Position numbers and translations under genes: made by a program
Part shown: positions 19,141 to 29,149 of the stretch, in pieces
How the letters are laid out: each line of letters begins with the position of its first letter
Position numbering within the stretch: the stretch's first letter is position 1
The notes under the pieces: model-generated
Database searches by the model: none
The model's input: the letters and a program-made list of their open reading frames with translations, nothing else
What the model was told of the DNA's origin: nothing
Source: Lotus japonicus
Taxonomy: Eukaryota > Streptophyta > Magnoliopsida > Fabales > Fabaceae
Length of the DNA stretch: 64,000 bases
Reading direction: 5' to 3'
NCBI RefSeq assembly: GCF_012489685.1
Contig: NC_080045.1
Span: forward strand, 15,542,901-15,606,900

Positions 19141-19390
19141 AGAGTATCTCCAATGCAAGATTTTTAGTTCTTATTTCTGAGCTAAAAATTAATAACTGAT
19201 CTCTTAACCATTGGAGAGAGCTTACGTAGAGTTCTTAGTTCTTAAAAATAAGAACTAGTTCTTATATAATGAGTTTTACTTTTTGAGTTCCTAACAAAAA
19301 AAATTAATTGTTTCTCTCTCTTTCATCAACTGATTTAATTTAAGTATTGAATTAGCATTTAAATTTAAATCAAAATTATTTGAAAATAAA
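19141..19390. mobile_element. MITE, GCATCTCTAATGC family, truncated copy 2
   Basis: It begins AGAGTATCTCCAATGCAAG and follows copy 1 (17635) in the same orientation through AGTTCTTAAAAATAAGAAC, TTATATAA, TTTTTGAGTTC and TTTAATTTAAGTATTGAATTA. It breaks off near 19390, where GGTCCCCCAGGTTTGAC-type repeat sequence begins. The 3' half present in copy 1 is missing. Confidence 0.6.
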
Positions 19391-20022
19391 AAAGGCTTAT
19401 TAGCACTTTTGGTCCCCCAGGTTTGACATTTGTGCAAACGAGGTCCCTTAAGTTTAAATATAGCATTTCAGTACCTCCATGTTTATCTCCGTCAACAGTT
19501 TTAGTCCCCCAGCACCTTTCCGTCCAAAAGTTAACGGTTTTAGGGACTAAAATTGCAATTGAACCCAAAAATTAATTTTAAAAATAGAAAAAAATTAAAA
19601 CCCTTGATCTTCATCTTCTTCCTCTATTATCTTCAAACCCAAAACTGAAATTGACACAAAACATATTCTCTCATGAAACTTTCTCTCCTCAACCACCACT
19701 CCTCCTACTTCCTCAGCCACCACCACCTGAAACCCACAAAATGGAGAACAAACCCAGAAAAATAACTTTTCCCCAAACCTCATCAAAATGGAGAACAAAC
19801 CCAGAAAAATAATTTTTCCCCAAACCTCATCAACATACGTCAAAAAACCAGAAAATTATTAAAATCCAAATATGGAAAACAAAACAAATCCACTAGAAGC
19901 AAAAAGAGTCCATCTTTGGAAGTAAGAACTAACACTATGTTTGGTAGAGTAGAGATATAGAGAAGAGAGAGTAGAGAAGAGAAAAGTTGAGTAGAGAGAA
20001 ATAATGTAGATTTAGAGGTTGT
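19391..20022. repeat. Repeat-derived intergenic sequence
   Basis: A GGTCCCCCAGGTTTGACATT stretch with later TTTTAGTCCCCCAGCACC and TTTTAGGGACTAAAATTGC resembles termini of common plant TIR elements, but no paired end was defined. A 50-bp segment (ATGGAGAACAAACCCAGAAA) is tandemly duplicated at 19740-19830. Confidence 0.4.
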
Positions 20023-21194
20023 TGAAGGTGTGAAAAACGACTAGAAGGGGGGGTTGAATAGCGTTTTCAATATAAAAACTTTCCCCTTTAAGATTTAAAG
20101 TAAATCTTTTCGGTTTCTCTAAGATAGATGGTGCAGCGGATAAAGATAGAGAGAAGAGAGAAGCACACAAGTATTTTATCCTGGTTCACTTGATAAATCC
20201 CTCAAGCTAATCCAGTCCACCCGTTAAGGTGATTTCTTCCTTCTTAGAATGAAGGCAATCCACTAATCAGATAATTGTTACAACTGCACTTGAAACCTAC
20301 AAGTGACTAACAATACACTGACTTAGCTCACACTAAGATTCACTCTCTTAGTCTTCTCTAGGATCCGATCAACCTTGATCTCCTAAAGGAATCACCACTA
20401 AGATTCACTCTCTTAGTCTTCTTAAGGATACTGACCTACCCGGTCCCTTAAGGAAAATCAAACAACTGTTTGAGGTTGGTGTTTACAAAGGTTTGCTTCT
20501 AAATAAGCTGAGTGTAAACTAAATAAGAATAGATGAAGAAAGTAGAGGCTTGAATCTTTTCTTGTATTGCAGCTCTTGATCTCTCTCTATTTTCTTTCTT
20601 CTTTTTCTTCAGCCTTTTATAGTCCAAGGTGCAAAGGATATTTCTGTTGAGAGAATATGACCGTTGGAGGGCATTTCTGGAACTTCCAGAACCTGTTGTG
20701 GCTGAACCTTGGTAGGTAGGCTTGTCAGAATAGTACATTGCTCTTGTACTTCTTGATAGAGACATTTGCCTTTAACCAATGACTTCTGATCAGAGGAATG
20801 CTTCGTGTTGGAACTTGTGAAGCTTGGTGATCAGAGTCAGAGGGATGCTTGGATCCTCTGACCTTCGTAACTTCTGCTTCTGGACCTTCAGAGCTTCTGG
20901 ACCTTCAGAGCTTCTGGACCTTCAGAGCTTCTGATCCTCAGATCTTCTGATCCTCTAATCCTCTGATCTTCAGATCCTCTGATCCTCAGATCCTCTGATC
21001 TTCAGATCCTCTGATCTTCAGATCTTCTGATCTTCAGAACTTCTGACGAATATATCTTCTGGTGTCAGAATCAGAACCTGTTTGTCAAAACACTCAAGAC
21101 AAACATTAGAGTATCATAGTTGTTCATCCACAAATAAATACTTGTTATCATCAAAACATAGAGTTGTACCACATGACCAAATCTTGATCTTACA
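20023..21194 (-). repeat. 3' LTR of the copia element
   Basis: 1172 bp, TG...CA on the plus strand. At 20870-21060 it contains a tandem CTTCTGGACCTTCAGAG / CTTCTGATCCTCAGATC array, which accounts for most of the length difference from the other LTR. Confidence 0.92.
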
Positions 21195-21196
21195 AT

Positions 21197-21208
21197 CTCC
21201 CCCTTTTT
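21197..21208 (-). other. Polypurine tract
   Basis: The minus strand reads AAAAAGGGGGAGAT next to the LTR start (TGTAAGATC), the usual plus-strand priming site of plant copia elements. Confidence 0.85.
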
Positions 21209-21581
21209 GATGATGACAAAACCATGTATTTTGATGAACAACTCTAAACAAATAAACTGAATACACTCAGAGTATAAGGTATCAGAGTTAAAACTTATCC
21301 TGATGTGTATAGTTTTTCTTGCTCCTTCTGAATCCAAGACTCGTGCTTGATTCTGAGCTAAGCTCCCCCTGAATCTAGTACTTAATATCAACGTTAGTAA
21401 TATCTAGATTCTGAGCTAAATAATATAGGAGTTGTCAAGATACTATAAGTTTAATATCTAGATTCTGAGCTAAATAATATAGGAGTTGTCAAGATACTAT
21501 AAGTTCTCCCCCTTTTTGTCATAAGCAAAAAGAATGAAGGTGGAAAAAAAATAGTAAGAGCATAAGACGAAATACTCCCCC

Positions 21582-21839
21582 TCAGAAGGAATACCAAGGG
21601 ATACTTGGCTGCTGATTAGTATATCTTCTTATGAGAGCAGAAGTGTCAAAGTCCAGAGGTTCTGGTGACATCTCCATTCTGGAAAAAATTCCATCTTCAG
21701 ATGCTTCAGAATGAGAAGCTATGAACCTACTCTTCTTTTGATGACGCAAGTCAGAAGTTGTAGTAGCATCTTCTGATGTTGTTGCTTCTGGTTTGACAAG
21801 TTCTGAGTCTTTGTTTCTTTCTGAAACAGTCATGCTCAT
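21582..21839 (-). CDS. Short ORF between gag and 3' LTR
   Basis: An 85-codon frame, Ser/Thr/Glu-rich, starts MSMTVSERNKDSELV. It lies downstream of gag in the same element and has no recognisable domain. It may be a remnant of the deleted pol-side region or chance. Confidence 0.25.
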   Translation of the reverse strand: MSMTVSERNKDSELVKPEATTSEDATTTSDLRHQKKSRFIASHSEASEDGIFSRMEMSPEPLDFDTSALIRRYTNQQPSIPWYSF

Positions 21840-21920
21840 CTCTGCAAGCTTTTTCAGCTAGCTTTGACTTGACCAAATCTTACTCTACTGACGCCTCCAA
21901 GATTAACTTCACCTTCAGGT

Positions 21921-23726
21921 TCAAGTTTTGGATCTTGGGACATATGCCTTTCTCCCGTCATGTGTTGCCTGCATCCACTGTCCAGGTTCCATGGTTGGAG
22001 TTTCGATGGACTTATTGAAGATATCTGCAACATATATAATCTTATCCCTAGGTACCCACTTTCTGGGTCCTTTCTTGTTAGTTAGCCCAGAAGTTCTGAC
22101 AACTTTGGGTCTTTCAACAGGATAATATAAAGGAATTTGAGCATGATATTTTGACATAGAGAAAATTCCTTTCTTAAGAGATGATGGAGCAACTTCAGAA
22201 GGTTTAGAATAACCAATGCCATATATTCCATTTCTGCTTACGCCATAGATCATTGAAGCCATTAAGCTTCTGTCTACGCTTTTAGCCAGGAATCTTTGAA
22301 AAGACTTTTCATACTTAGATTCATTTCTACAATCAGAGGCATCACAAGCAACTATTTCTTCTAACTTAGCAATCTGGTTCTTAAGCACAGAGTTAGAATT
22401 TACCAAAGCATGATTATCATTTTTCAAATCGGAAATAATTTTCTCATGTTCAGAAGGAGTCTTAGAAGCAGCAGATAAGTCATTTTTCAACCTTTTATGC
22501 TTAGACAATAAAGAGTTATACTTATCCATAATATCAGACAAAGCATGTTTCATTTCAGAGGTTGAGAAAGAAGCGAATACCTCATTTTCATCGTCTGAGT
22601 TAGGATCTTCTTCTGATGCTGAGTCAGAGTCAACAACTCTCTTTGACTCTGCTTCCTTGTCTTTGACAATCGCCATGAGTCCTTGGACTTCACCATCAGA
22701 GTCAACATCCTCTGACTCTGATTCATCAAATGTCACCATCAGACTCTTCTTCGTCTTGAAGTGCTTCTTTGGCTTCTTGTCCTTCTTCAACTTTGGACAA
22801 TCACTTTTGTAGTGCCCAGATTCTTTGCACTCAAAACATGTGACTTCCTTGATTGAAGACTTCTTCTGGCCTGAGGACTCATACTTTCCTTTTGCCTTTC
22901 CAGAGCCTTTGAACTTGCTCTGCCTGTGCTTCCAGATGCGGTTGAGTCTCTTGGAGATCAGAGTCAGCTCATCTTCATCAGAATCTTCTGATGCTTCTTC
23001 AGATTCCTCTTCTTCAGCTTGAAGAGCTTTTGACTTCTCAGATTTGGGTTTCAAAGCTATAGACTTCTTCTTCAGATCCTGCATTTCTGAGCGCTTCAGT
23101 TCATGGCATTTCAGTATGCTGATGAGTTCTTCTAAACTCATATACTCAACATCTCTAGTTAGCTCCAAGGAAGTTATCAAAGGCATCCAGCTTTCAGGAA
23201 GACCTCTAAGGATCCTCATGACATGATCCGCAGTGGTGTAGCTATTGTTGAGGGGTCTTATTCCAGCAATAATCAACTGGAATCTGGAAAACATATCTTC
23301 AATGGATTCGTCAGGTTCCATTTGGAAGGATTCATATTTCTGGATCAAAGACAGTGCCTTTGATTCTTTCACTTTCTTGTTTCCTTCATGAGACATCTTC
23401 AAGGATTCAAAGATGCCCTTGGCGGAATCACGATCAGTAATTTTCTCATATTCTTCATATGAAATGGCACTTTGCAGAATAGCTCTTGATCGGTGATGAT
23501 CTCTGAACTCCTTCTTTTGATCTTCACTCATCTTCTCCCTTGGGATTTTTACACCATGTTCATCAACAGGAGGGGTGTCGCCATAAACAACAAAATCCCA
23601 GAGATCAGGATCAAAGCCAAGAAAGAAGCTTTCGATTCTGTCTTTCCAGAAATCAATTCTCTGACCATCAAAGACAGGTGGTCTTGCACTGTATTGATAT
23701 TTGCTTGTAGTAGTGGTGGCATCCAT
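21921..23726 (-). CDS. Copia-type Gag polyprotein
   Basis: An intact 601-codon frame. The N-terminal half is the gag-polypeptide domain of plant copia elements (PPVFDGQRIDFWKDRIESF near the start; IEDMFSRFQLIIAGIRPL in the middle). A Lys-rich linker is followed by one CCHC zinc knuckle (CFECKESGHYKSDC, near residue 300), an acidic Ser/Asp/Glu region, a coiled-coil-like stretch (LSKHKRLKNDLSAASK..) and a basic C-terminus ending AYVPRSKT. Gag packages the RNA in virus-like particles. No protease or integrase follows the stop, so this is a gag-only product. Confidence 0.92.
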   Translation of the reverse strand: MDATTTTSKYQYSARPPVFDGQRIDFWKDRIESFFLGFDPDLWDFVVYGDTPPVDEHGVKIPREKMSEDQKKEFRDHHRSRAILQSAISYEEYEKITDRDSAKGIFESLKMSHEGNKKVKESKALSLIQKYESFQMEPDESIEDMFSRFQLIIAGIRPLNNSYTTADHVMRILRGLPESWMPLITSLELTRDVEYMSLEELISILKCHELKRSEMQDLKKKSIALKPKSEKSKALQAEEEESEEASEDSDEDELTLISKRLNRIWKHRQSKFKGSGKAKGKYESSGQKKSSIKEVTCFECKESGHYKSDCPKLKKDKKPKKHFKTKKSLMVTFDESESEDVDSDGEVQGLMAIVKDKEAESKRVVDSDSASEEDPNSDDENEVFASFSTSEMKHALSDIMDKYNSLLSKHKRLKNDLSAASKTPSEHEKIISDLKNDNHALVNSNSVLKNQIAKLEEIVACDASDCRNESKYEKSFQRFLAKSVDRSLMASMIYGVSRNGIYGIGYSKPSEVAPSSLKKGIFSMSKYHAQIPLYYPVERPKVVRTSGLTNKKGPRKWVPRDKIIYVADIFNKSIETPTMEPGQWMQATHDGRKAYVPRSKT

Positions 23727-23786
23727 GAGTTTTTCACACTGGCCCGGATCTACTGAACACTGTTAAGTGTGGTAATCAGAACTTGC

Positions 23787-23798
23787 GCTCTGATACCA
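23787..23798 (-). other. Primer binding site (initiator tRNA-Met)
   Basis: The minus strand reads TGGTATCAGAGC two bases from the 5' LTR end, complementary to the 3' end of plant initiator tRNA-Met. It fixes the element's orientation. Confidence 0.9.
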
Positions 23799-23800
23799 AT

Positions 23801-24970
23801 TGAAGGTGTGAAAAACGACTAGAAGGGGGGTTGAATAGCGTTTTCAATATAAAAACTTTCCCCTTTAAGATTTAAAGTAAATCTTTTCGGTTTCTCTAAG
23901 ATAGATGGTGCAGCGGATAAAGATAGAGAGAAGAGAGAAGCACACAAGTATTTTATCCTGGTTCACTTGATAAATCCCTCAAGCTAATCCAGTCCACCCG
24001 TTAAGGTGATTTCTTCCTTCTTAGAATGAAGGCAATCCACTAATCAGATAATTGTTACAACTGCACTTGAAACCTACAAGTGACTAACAATACACTGACT
24101 TAGCTCACACTAAGATTCACTCTCTTAGTCTTCTCTAGGATCCGATCAACCTTGATCTCCTAAAGGAATCACCACTAAGATTCACTCTCTTAGTCTTCTT
24201 AAGGATACTGACCTACCCGGTCCCTTAAGGAAAATCAAACAACTGTTTGAGGTTGGTGTTTACAAAGGTTTGCTTCTAAATAAGCTGAGTGTAAACTAAA
24301 TAAGAATAGATGAAGAAAGTAGAGGCTTGAATCTTTTCTTGTATTGCAGCTCTTGATCTCTCTCTATTTTCTTTCTTCTTTTTCTTCAGCCTTTTATAGT
24401 CCAAGGTGCAAAGGATATTTCTGTTGAGAGAATATGACCGTTGGAGGGCATTTCTGGAACTTCCAGAACCTGCTGTGGCTGAACCTTGGTAGGTAGGCTT
24501 GTCAGAATAGTACATTGCTCTTGTACTTCTTGATAGAGACATTTGCCTTTAACCAATGACTTCTGATCAGAGGAATGCTTCGTGTTGGAACTTGTGAAGC
24601 TTGGTGATCAGAGTCAGAGGGATGCTTGGATCCTCTGACCTTCGTAACTTCTGCTTCTGGACCTTCAGAGCTTCTGGACCTTCAGAGCTTCTGGTCTTCA
24701 GATCTTCTGATCCTCAGATCTTCTGATCCTCAGATCTTCTGATCCTCTAATCCTCTGATCTTCAGATCCTCTGATCCTCAGATCCTCTGATCTTCAGATC
24801 TTCTGATCTTCAGAACTTCTGACGAATATATCTTCTGGTGTCAGAATCAGAACCTGTTTGTCAAAACACTCAAGACAAACATTAGAGTATCATAGTTGTT
24901 CATCCACAAATAAATACTTGTTATCATCAAAACATAGAGTTGTACCACATGACCAAATCTTGATCTTACA
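23801..24970 (-). repeat. 5' LTR of the copia element
   Basis: 1170 bp and almost identical to the left LTR. One visible substitution is CCTGCTGTGG against CCTGTTGTGG, and the GATCCTCAGATC array differs in arrangement. The pair gives the minus-strand transcript its promoter and terminator. Confidence 0.92.
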
Positions 24971-25379
24971 GTTGTTTGGTATGTAGAGATAAATGAGAGA
25001 GATATGAGAATTAATGAGGTGGAAGAGAGAGAAACCAATTAACTTTTGATTAAAAAAAATGCGGGTGTGGTGCCTCTGCCTGCTTGGACCAGTGGGAAGC
25101 CGCCACACATTAAATGAAGTTTTTTTTTTATTTTTTCGGAAAGATTTTAAATAAGGGGAAATGAATTACGAAAAATCCTAAAAAAAAGTTAATTATATTG
25201 CAATCTGGTCCCTCACTTAATCAGTTACCATGGGTAAAGTAACTTATTTTAACCCTTCAAAATTTAATTGAAATGACGGTTCCATTTCCCACTCTATTGA
25301 AAACTACAACTGATCATAATGTTTCATCATTCTCCAAACTCCCATCCCCATTCCATAAAGAGAACATTGCTGAGTCACA

Positions 25380-25524
25380 GCGAGAGAGTGAGCAGAGGCG
25401 AGAGAAATAGAGAATGAGTGAGTGGAGACGACGAGGCTTCTCTCAACGGGAACGACGACACCAGCGAAGACGATGTTGCCTCTACGATGTCGAAGGCGGG
25501 AAGGCGCGAGATTGAACGTTGAAG
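25380..25524 (+). promoter_or_regulatory. Probable 5'UTR exon of the B3 gene
   Basis: A GC-richer purine stretch (CGAGAGAGTGAGCAGAGGCG) ends in GAACGTTGAAG|GTATGTTC, a good splice donor. The next coding ATG is at 26474, so a leader intron of about 0.9 kb is inferred. The inverted copy keeps the same stretch near 28680-28800. Confidence 0.45.
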
Positions 25525-26130
25525 GTATGTTCTTACTCTTTAAACTTTTTTTTGATGAGAAAAGGCTAAATAGTCAGTTTTGGGGCTGAGTTTGTGATGT
25601 TTCAGAGAAAGATCTTTACTTTTTCATCCTATTTCTTCTAATATGTTCACAAAGATATGATTTTTATACTTTATTCTCAGTTTTCATTAACCTGTTTTTT
25701 ATTGTTGATTGCATGCTTGATTGATTGGTTTTTTTCGAAAGAAAACTTTGATTCAACCCTCTCTTATTTCCTTCTCAACCGTTTTTCATTGATTTTCTGC
25801 ATAAAGTTATCATTTTTATACTCTTGATGACGCTTTTCATATGAATTTCATATTGATTTCATGTTTTTATTCTCTTGCATGTTTTCTGAAATGGTTTTTT
25901 TTTTAAATCAATACTTTAATTCATCACGGTTGTTTTCCTTCCCAATCTTTTATCCTTCGTTTTGTGTGTAAAGTTTGGATTTTTTATACTCTTCATGGGG
26001 TTTTGAATGTCATATTAAGACTCTATTTTTGTTACTAATTTAGGTTGTAGAACAATGTATATATTTTCATCAGTTTAAGCAAGTGTTGAATGCTTGTGCC
26101 AAAGTGTGGGTGTGATGTGAATTGGTACTA

Positions 26131-26411
26131 GGCCCCGTTTGGATAAACAACTTAATTAAGCGCTTATGGTCATAAGCGCTTATGACATAAGCGCTTATTC
26201 ATAAGCTATTTTTAAAAATTTATTGAAATAAATTAAAAATAAGCTGTGTATAAGCATAAGCTGTTTTTCATAAGCTATCCTGAGTAGCTTATGAAAATAA
26301 GCTGAAAATAGCTTATGGCAGACCATAAGCTGTTTGCATAAGCTCTCCCAAACACTGGCATAAGAGTTTATGCTGTCAGATAAGCTCAAATAAGCTCTTC
26401 CAAACTGGGCC
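26131..26411. mobile_element. Tourist/Harbinger-like MITE
   Basis: 281 bp with TIRs GGCCCCGTTTGG and GGCCCAGTTTGG (right end reversed), flanked by a 3-bp CTA duplication (26128-26130 and 26412-26414). The interior is full of TAAGCTTATG/CATAAGC palindromes. The inverted copy of the same locus (around 28070-28090) reads straight through GGTACTAATCT without it, an empty site that proves insertion. It sits in the leader intron of the B3 gene. Confidence 0.88.
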
Positions 26412-26473
26412 CTAATCTGGTTATTAGGGATTGAATATCTGTATATTAACTGATTATTTCTATTTTTGAATCG

Positions 26474-27522
26474 ATGAGTCCTTTGAAAAAGTGTGATCTG
26501 AAAGCCTCTAATTGGCCTGATTTTTGTGTTGAGTTAAACCCAAAGATGGTAATTCTGAAATGCTATGTTTTGTCATTTGAATTTTAATTTGTGTTAGATA
26601 GACCATTGGCTTATATTAGGCTTGTTTGAAAATTCTTTGGAGCATCTGGAAGTACCTATTAAATTTTTTTAGAAACACAAAATTGCACTAGGGATCGTGT
26701 TGTTGTTAGGGATCCAGTTGGGGGGAGTTCTCTTTTACGTTACTTGCTGGGAACAATGGAGGTTTGATTTTCGAATCTGTTGGTGAATTTGTGAGGAAAT
26801 TTGGTTTGGAAGACATTCACCACATTGATATTTTTTATCGTGGGAAGAACAAGTTTTTTGTGAGGATTATGGATGATGAGTTTAATGAAATTAGCTATGG
26901 GGTTCGCAGTTCCCAATGCCAACCTATAGTAATAGATGAAGGTGATGAGGAAATTGGTTTAGGTGTGATTGTTGAAGAGGATGCTGTGGATGTTGAGGAT
27001 CCAGTTGGTGATGATGGTGGGGACTTTATGGATGCTGATGAAAGTGAGGAGGAGGATGGAATTCTGCAAGTTAGTGAGGGAGAGGAAGAAAATGGTGTGA
27101 ACATGGTTCTTCAACCATTTGATAAGGTGATAACTAAATCAGATTCAAAGGGAGCTCAGACTTTGGTAAGTTCTTAAATTGATGAAGAAGTGTTTAAAAG
27201 TTCATTTTGTTCAAATGAAAGTTTCAAATTTAATCCAATTTTGAAATTTTATTTTATGCAGACACTACTCGTGATGTATGTTCGGAACCATATTAGGCCA
27301 AATTGGCAGCACATTGTTCTACAAACCCCTGAGGGTAAAACTTATGCTTGTGAGCTAAAAAGGAGGAATATAGGAGAGGATGATACTCCATGCAACATTG
27401 GAAAGGATTTGAATAAGTATGTTAAGGACAACGAGTTAAAGAAGGGGGACACCGTGCACTTTAGGCCTAATAGCATCGCTAACAATATGGTTTATGTTAG
27501 CATTATTCGTAGGCAGCGGTGA
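26474..27522 (+). CDS. B3-domain DNA-binding protein
   Basis: Three exons join in frame: 26474-26548, 26710-27165, 27262-27522, giving 263 aa. The first B3-like part (WGEFSFTLLAGNNGG ... GKNKFFVRIMD) looks shortened at its N-terminal side. An acidic linker follows (VEEDAVDVEDPVGDDGGDFM, SEEEDG). The second B3 domain is near the C-terminus: RPNWQHIVLQTPEGKTYACEL, KYVKDNELKKGDTVHF, NNMVYVSIIRR. The layout resembles small REM-type B3 proteins, which bind DNA in the nucleus. The target is unknown. It lies in the left arm of a large palindrome and has a broken partner at 27653. It could be a host gene or a gene carried by a long-TIR element. Confidence 0.7.
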
Positions 27523-27652
27523 ATTTATGACGTTGTTCGTTTTGTAACTTTTGTGGATTTGGAATTTGTGTGTTTTTGTTTGGTTTACAAATATTGTTGA
27601 TTTTACACACCAAAACCACAGAAAAGTTGTAAACCAAACAACGTCATAAATT

Positions 27653-28022
27653 CACCACTGCCTACGAATAATGCTAACATAAACCATATTGTTAGCAATG
27701 TTATCAGGCCTAAAGTGCATGATGCCCCCTTCTTTAACTCGTTGTCCTTAACATACTTATTCCAATCCTTTCCCATGTTGCATAGAGTATCATCCTCTCC
27801 TAGGTTCCTCCTTTTCAGCTCACAAGCATAAGTTTTACCCTCAGGGGTTTGTAGAACAATGTGCTGCCAATTTGTCCTAACATAAGCCAAAGGTCTATCT
27901 AACACAAATTAAAATTCAAATGACAAAACAGAGCATTTTAGAATTACCATCTTTGGGTTTAACTCAACACAGAAATCATGCCAATCAGAGGCTTTCAGAT
28001 CACCCTTTTTCAAAGGACTCAT
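27653..28022 (-). pseudogene. Inverted, deleted copy of the B3 gene
   Basis: The first exon is recognisable at 27950-28022 (starts MSPLKKGDLKASDW). The whole acidic middle exon and both intron ends are lost through a deletion between ATATTAGG repeats, which fuses intron 1 to the last exon. The final B3 domain is present (about 27653-27890) but one base is lost after GAAGGGGG, shifting the frame before the last beta strands. It cannot make the same product. Its value may be as antisense/hairpin RNA against 26474-27522. Confidence 0.8.
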
Positions 28023-29149
28023 CTATTCAAAAATAGAAATAATCAGTTAATATACATATATTCAATCCCCAATAACTAGATTAGTACCAATCCACACCAC
28101 ACCCACACTTTGGCACAAGCATTCAACACTTGCTTAAACTGATGAAAATACATTGTTCTGCAACCTAAATTAGTAACCAAAATATAATCTTAATATGACA
28201 TTCAAAACCCCATGAAGAGTATAAAAAATCCAAACTTTACGCACAGAATGAAAGATAAAAGACTGGGAAGGAAAACAACCGTGATGAATCAAAGTATTTA
28301 TTTAAAAAAAACTATTTCATAAAACATGCAAGAGAATAAAAACATGAAATCACTATGAAATTCATATGAAAAAACGTCATCAAGAGTATAAAAATGATAA
28401 CTTAATGCAGAAAATCAATGAAAAACGGTTGGGATGGAAACAAGATAGGGTTGAATCAAAGTTTTCTTTCGAAAAAAACCAATCAATCATCAACAATAAA
28501 AAAAAACAGGTTAATGAAAACCGTGAATAAAATATTAAAATCATATCTCTGTGAACGTATTGGAATAAATAGGATGAAAAAAGTAAAGATCTTTCTCTGA
28601 AACATCACAAACTCAGCCCCAAAACCGACGATTTAGCCTTATCTCAACACAAAAAGTTTAAAGAGTTAGAACATACCTTCAACGTTCAATCTCGCGCCTT
28701 CTCGTCGTCGAAATCGCAGAGGCAACGTCGTCTTCGCCGGCGCCGTCCTTCCCGTTCACATAAGCCTCGTCGTCTCCGCTCACTCACTCTTTGTTTCTCT
28801 CGTCTCCGCTCATTCTCTCTCTCTGTTACTCTGGAATATTCTCTATAGGGAATGAGGAAGGGAGTTTGGAGAATGATGAAACATAATGATCAGTTGCAGT
28901 TTTCAAAAGAGTGGGAAATGGAACGGTCATTTCAATTAAATTTTGAAGGGTTAAAATAAGTTACTTTACCTATGGTATCTGATTAAGTGACGAACTAGAT
29001 TGCAATATAATTAACTTTTTTTTTTAGGATTTTTCATAATTCATTTCCCCTCATGTAAAATCTTTCCAAAAAAAAACCTCATTTAATGCGTGGCGGTTTC
29101 CCACTGGTCCAAGCAGGCAGAGGCACCACACCTGCATTTGAAGGGAGGC

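Larger units (their letters stand above)
20023..24970 (-). mobile_element. Non-autonomous gag-only Ty1/copia retrotransposon
   Basis: A full element with two LTRs (20023-21194 and 23801-24970), a perfect 5-bp TSD GTTGT (20018-20022 and 24971-24975), a tRNA-iMet-type primer site next to the right LTR and a polypurine tract next to the left LTR. These give minus-strand orientation. The 2.6-kb interior codes for a Gag protein but has no protease, integrase, reverse transcriptase or RNase H. Apart from the repeat-rich tract the LTRs differ by very few bases, so insertion was recent. Mobilisation would need enzymes in trans from a full-length copia relative. Confidence 0.93.
25058..29138. repeat. 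4-kb imperfect inverted duplication around a B3 gene
   Basis: The left arm (25058 to about 27590) and right arm (about 27600-29138) are reverse complements with a very short centre. The arms share the outer GGTGTGGTGCCTCTGCCTGC block, the GAACGTTGAAGGTATGTTC leader/intron boundary, the first coding exon and the last exon of the B3 gene. The right arm is about 1 kb shorter because it lacks a MITE (26131-26411) and 677 bp between two ATATTAGG copies. Transcription through both arms would give a long hairpin RNA. No TSD was found at the outer ends. Confidence 0.85.
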
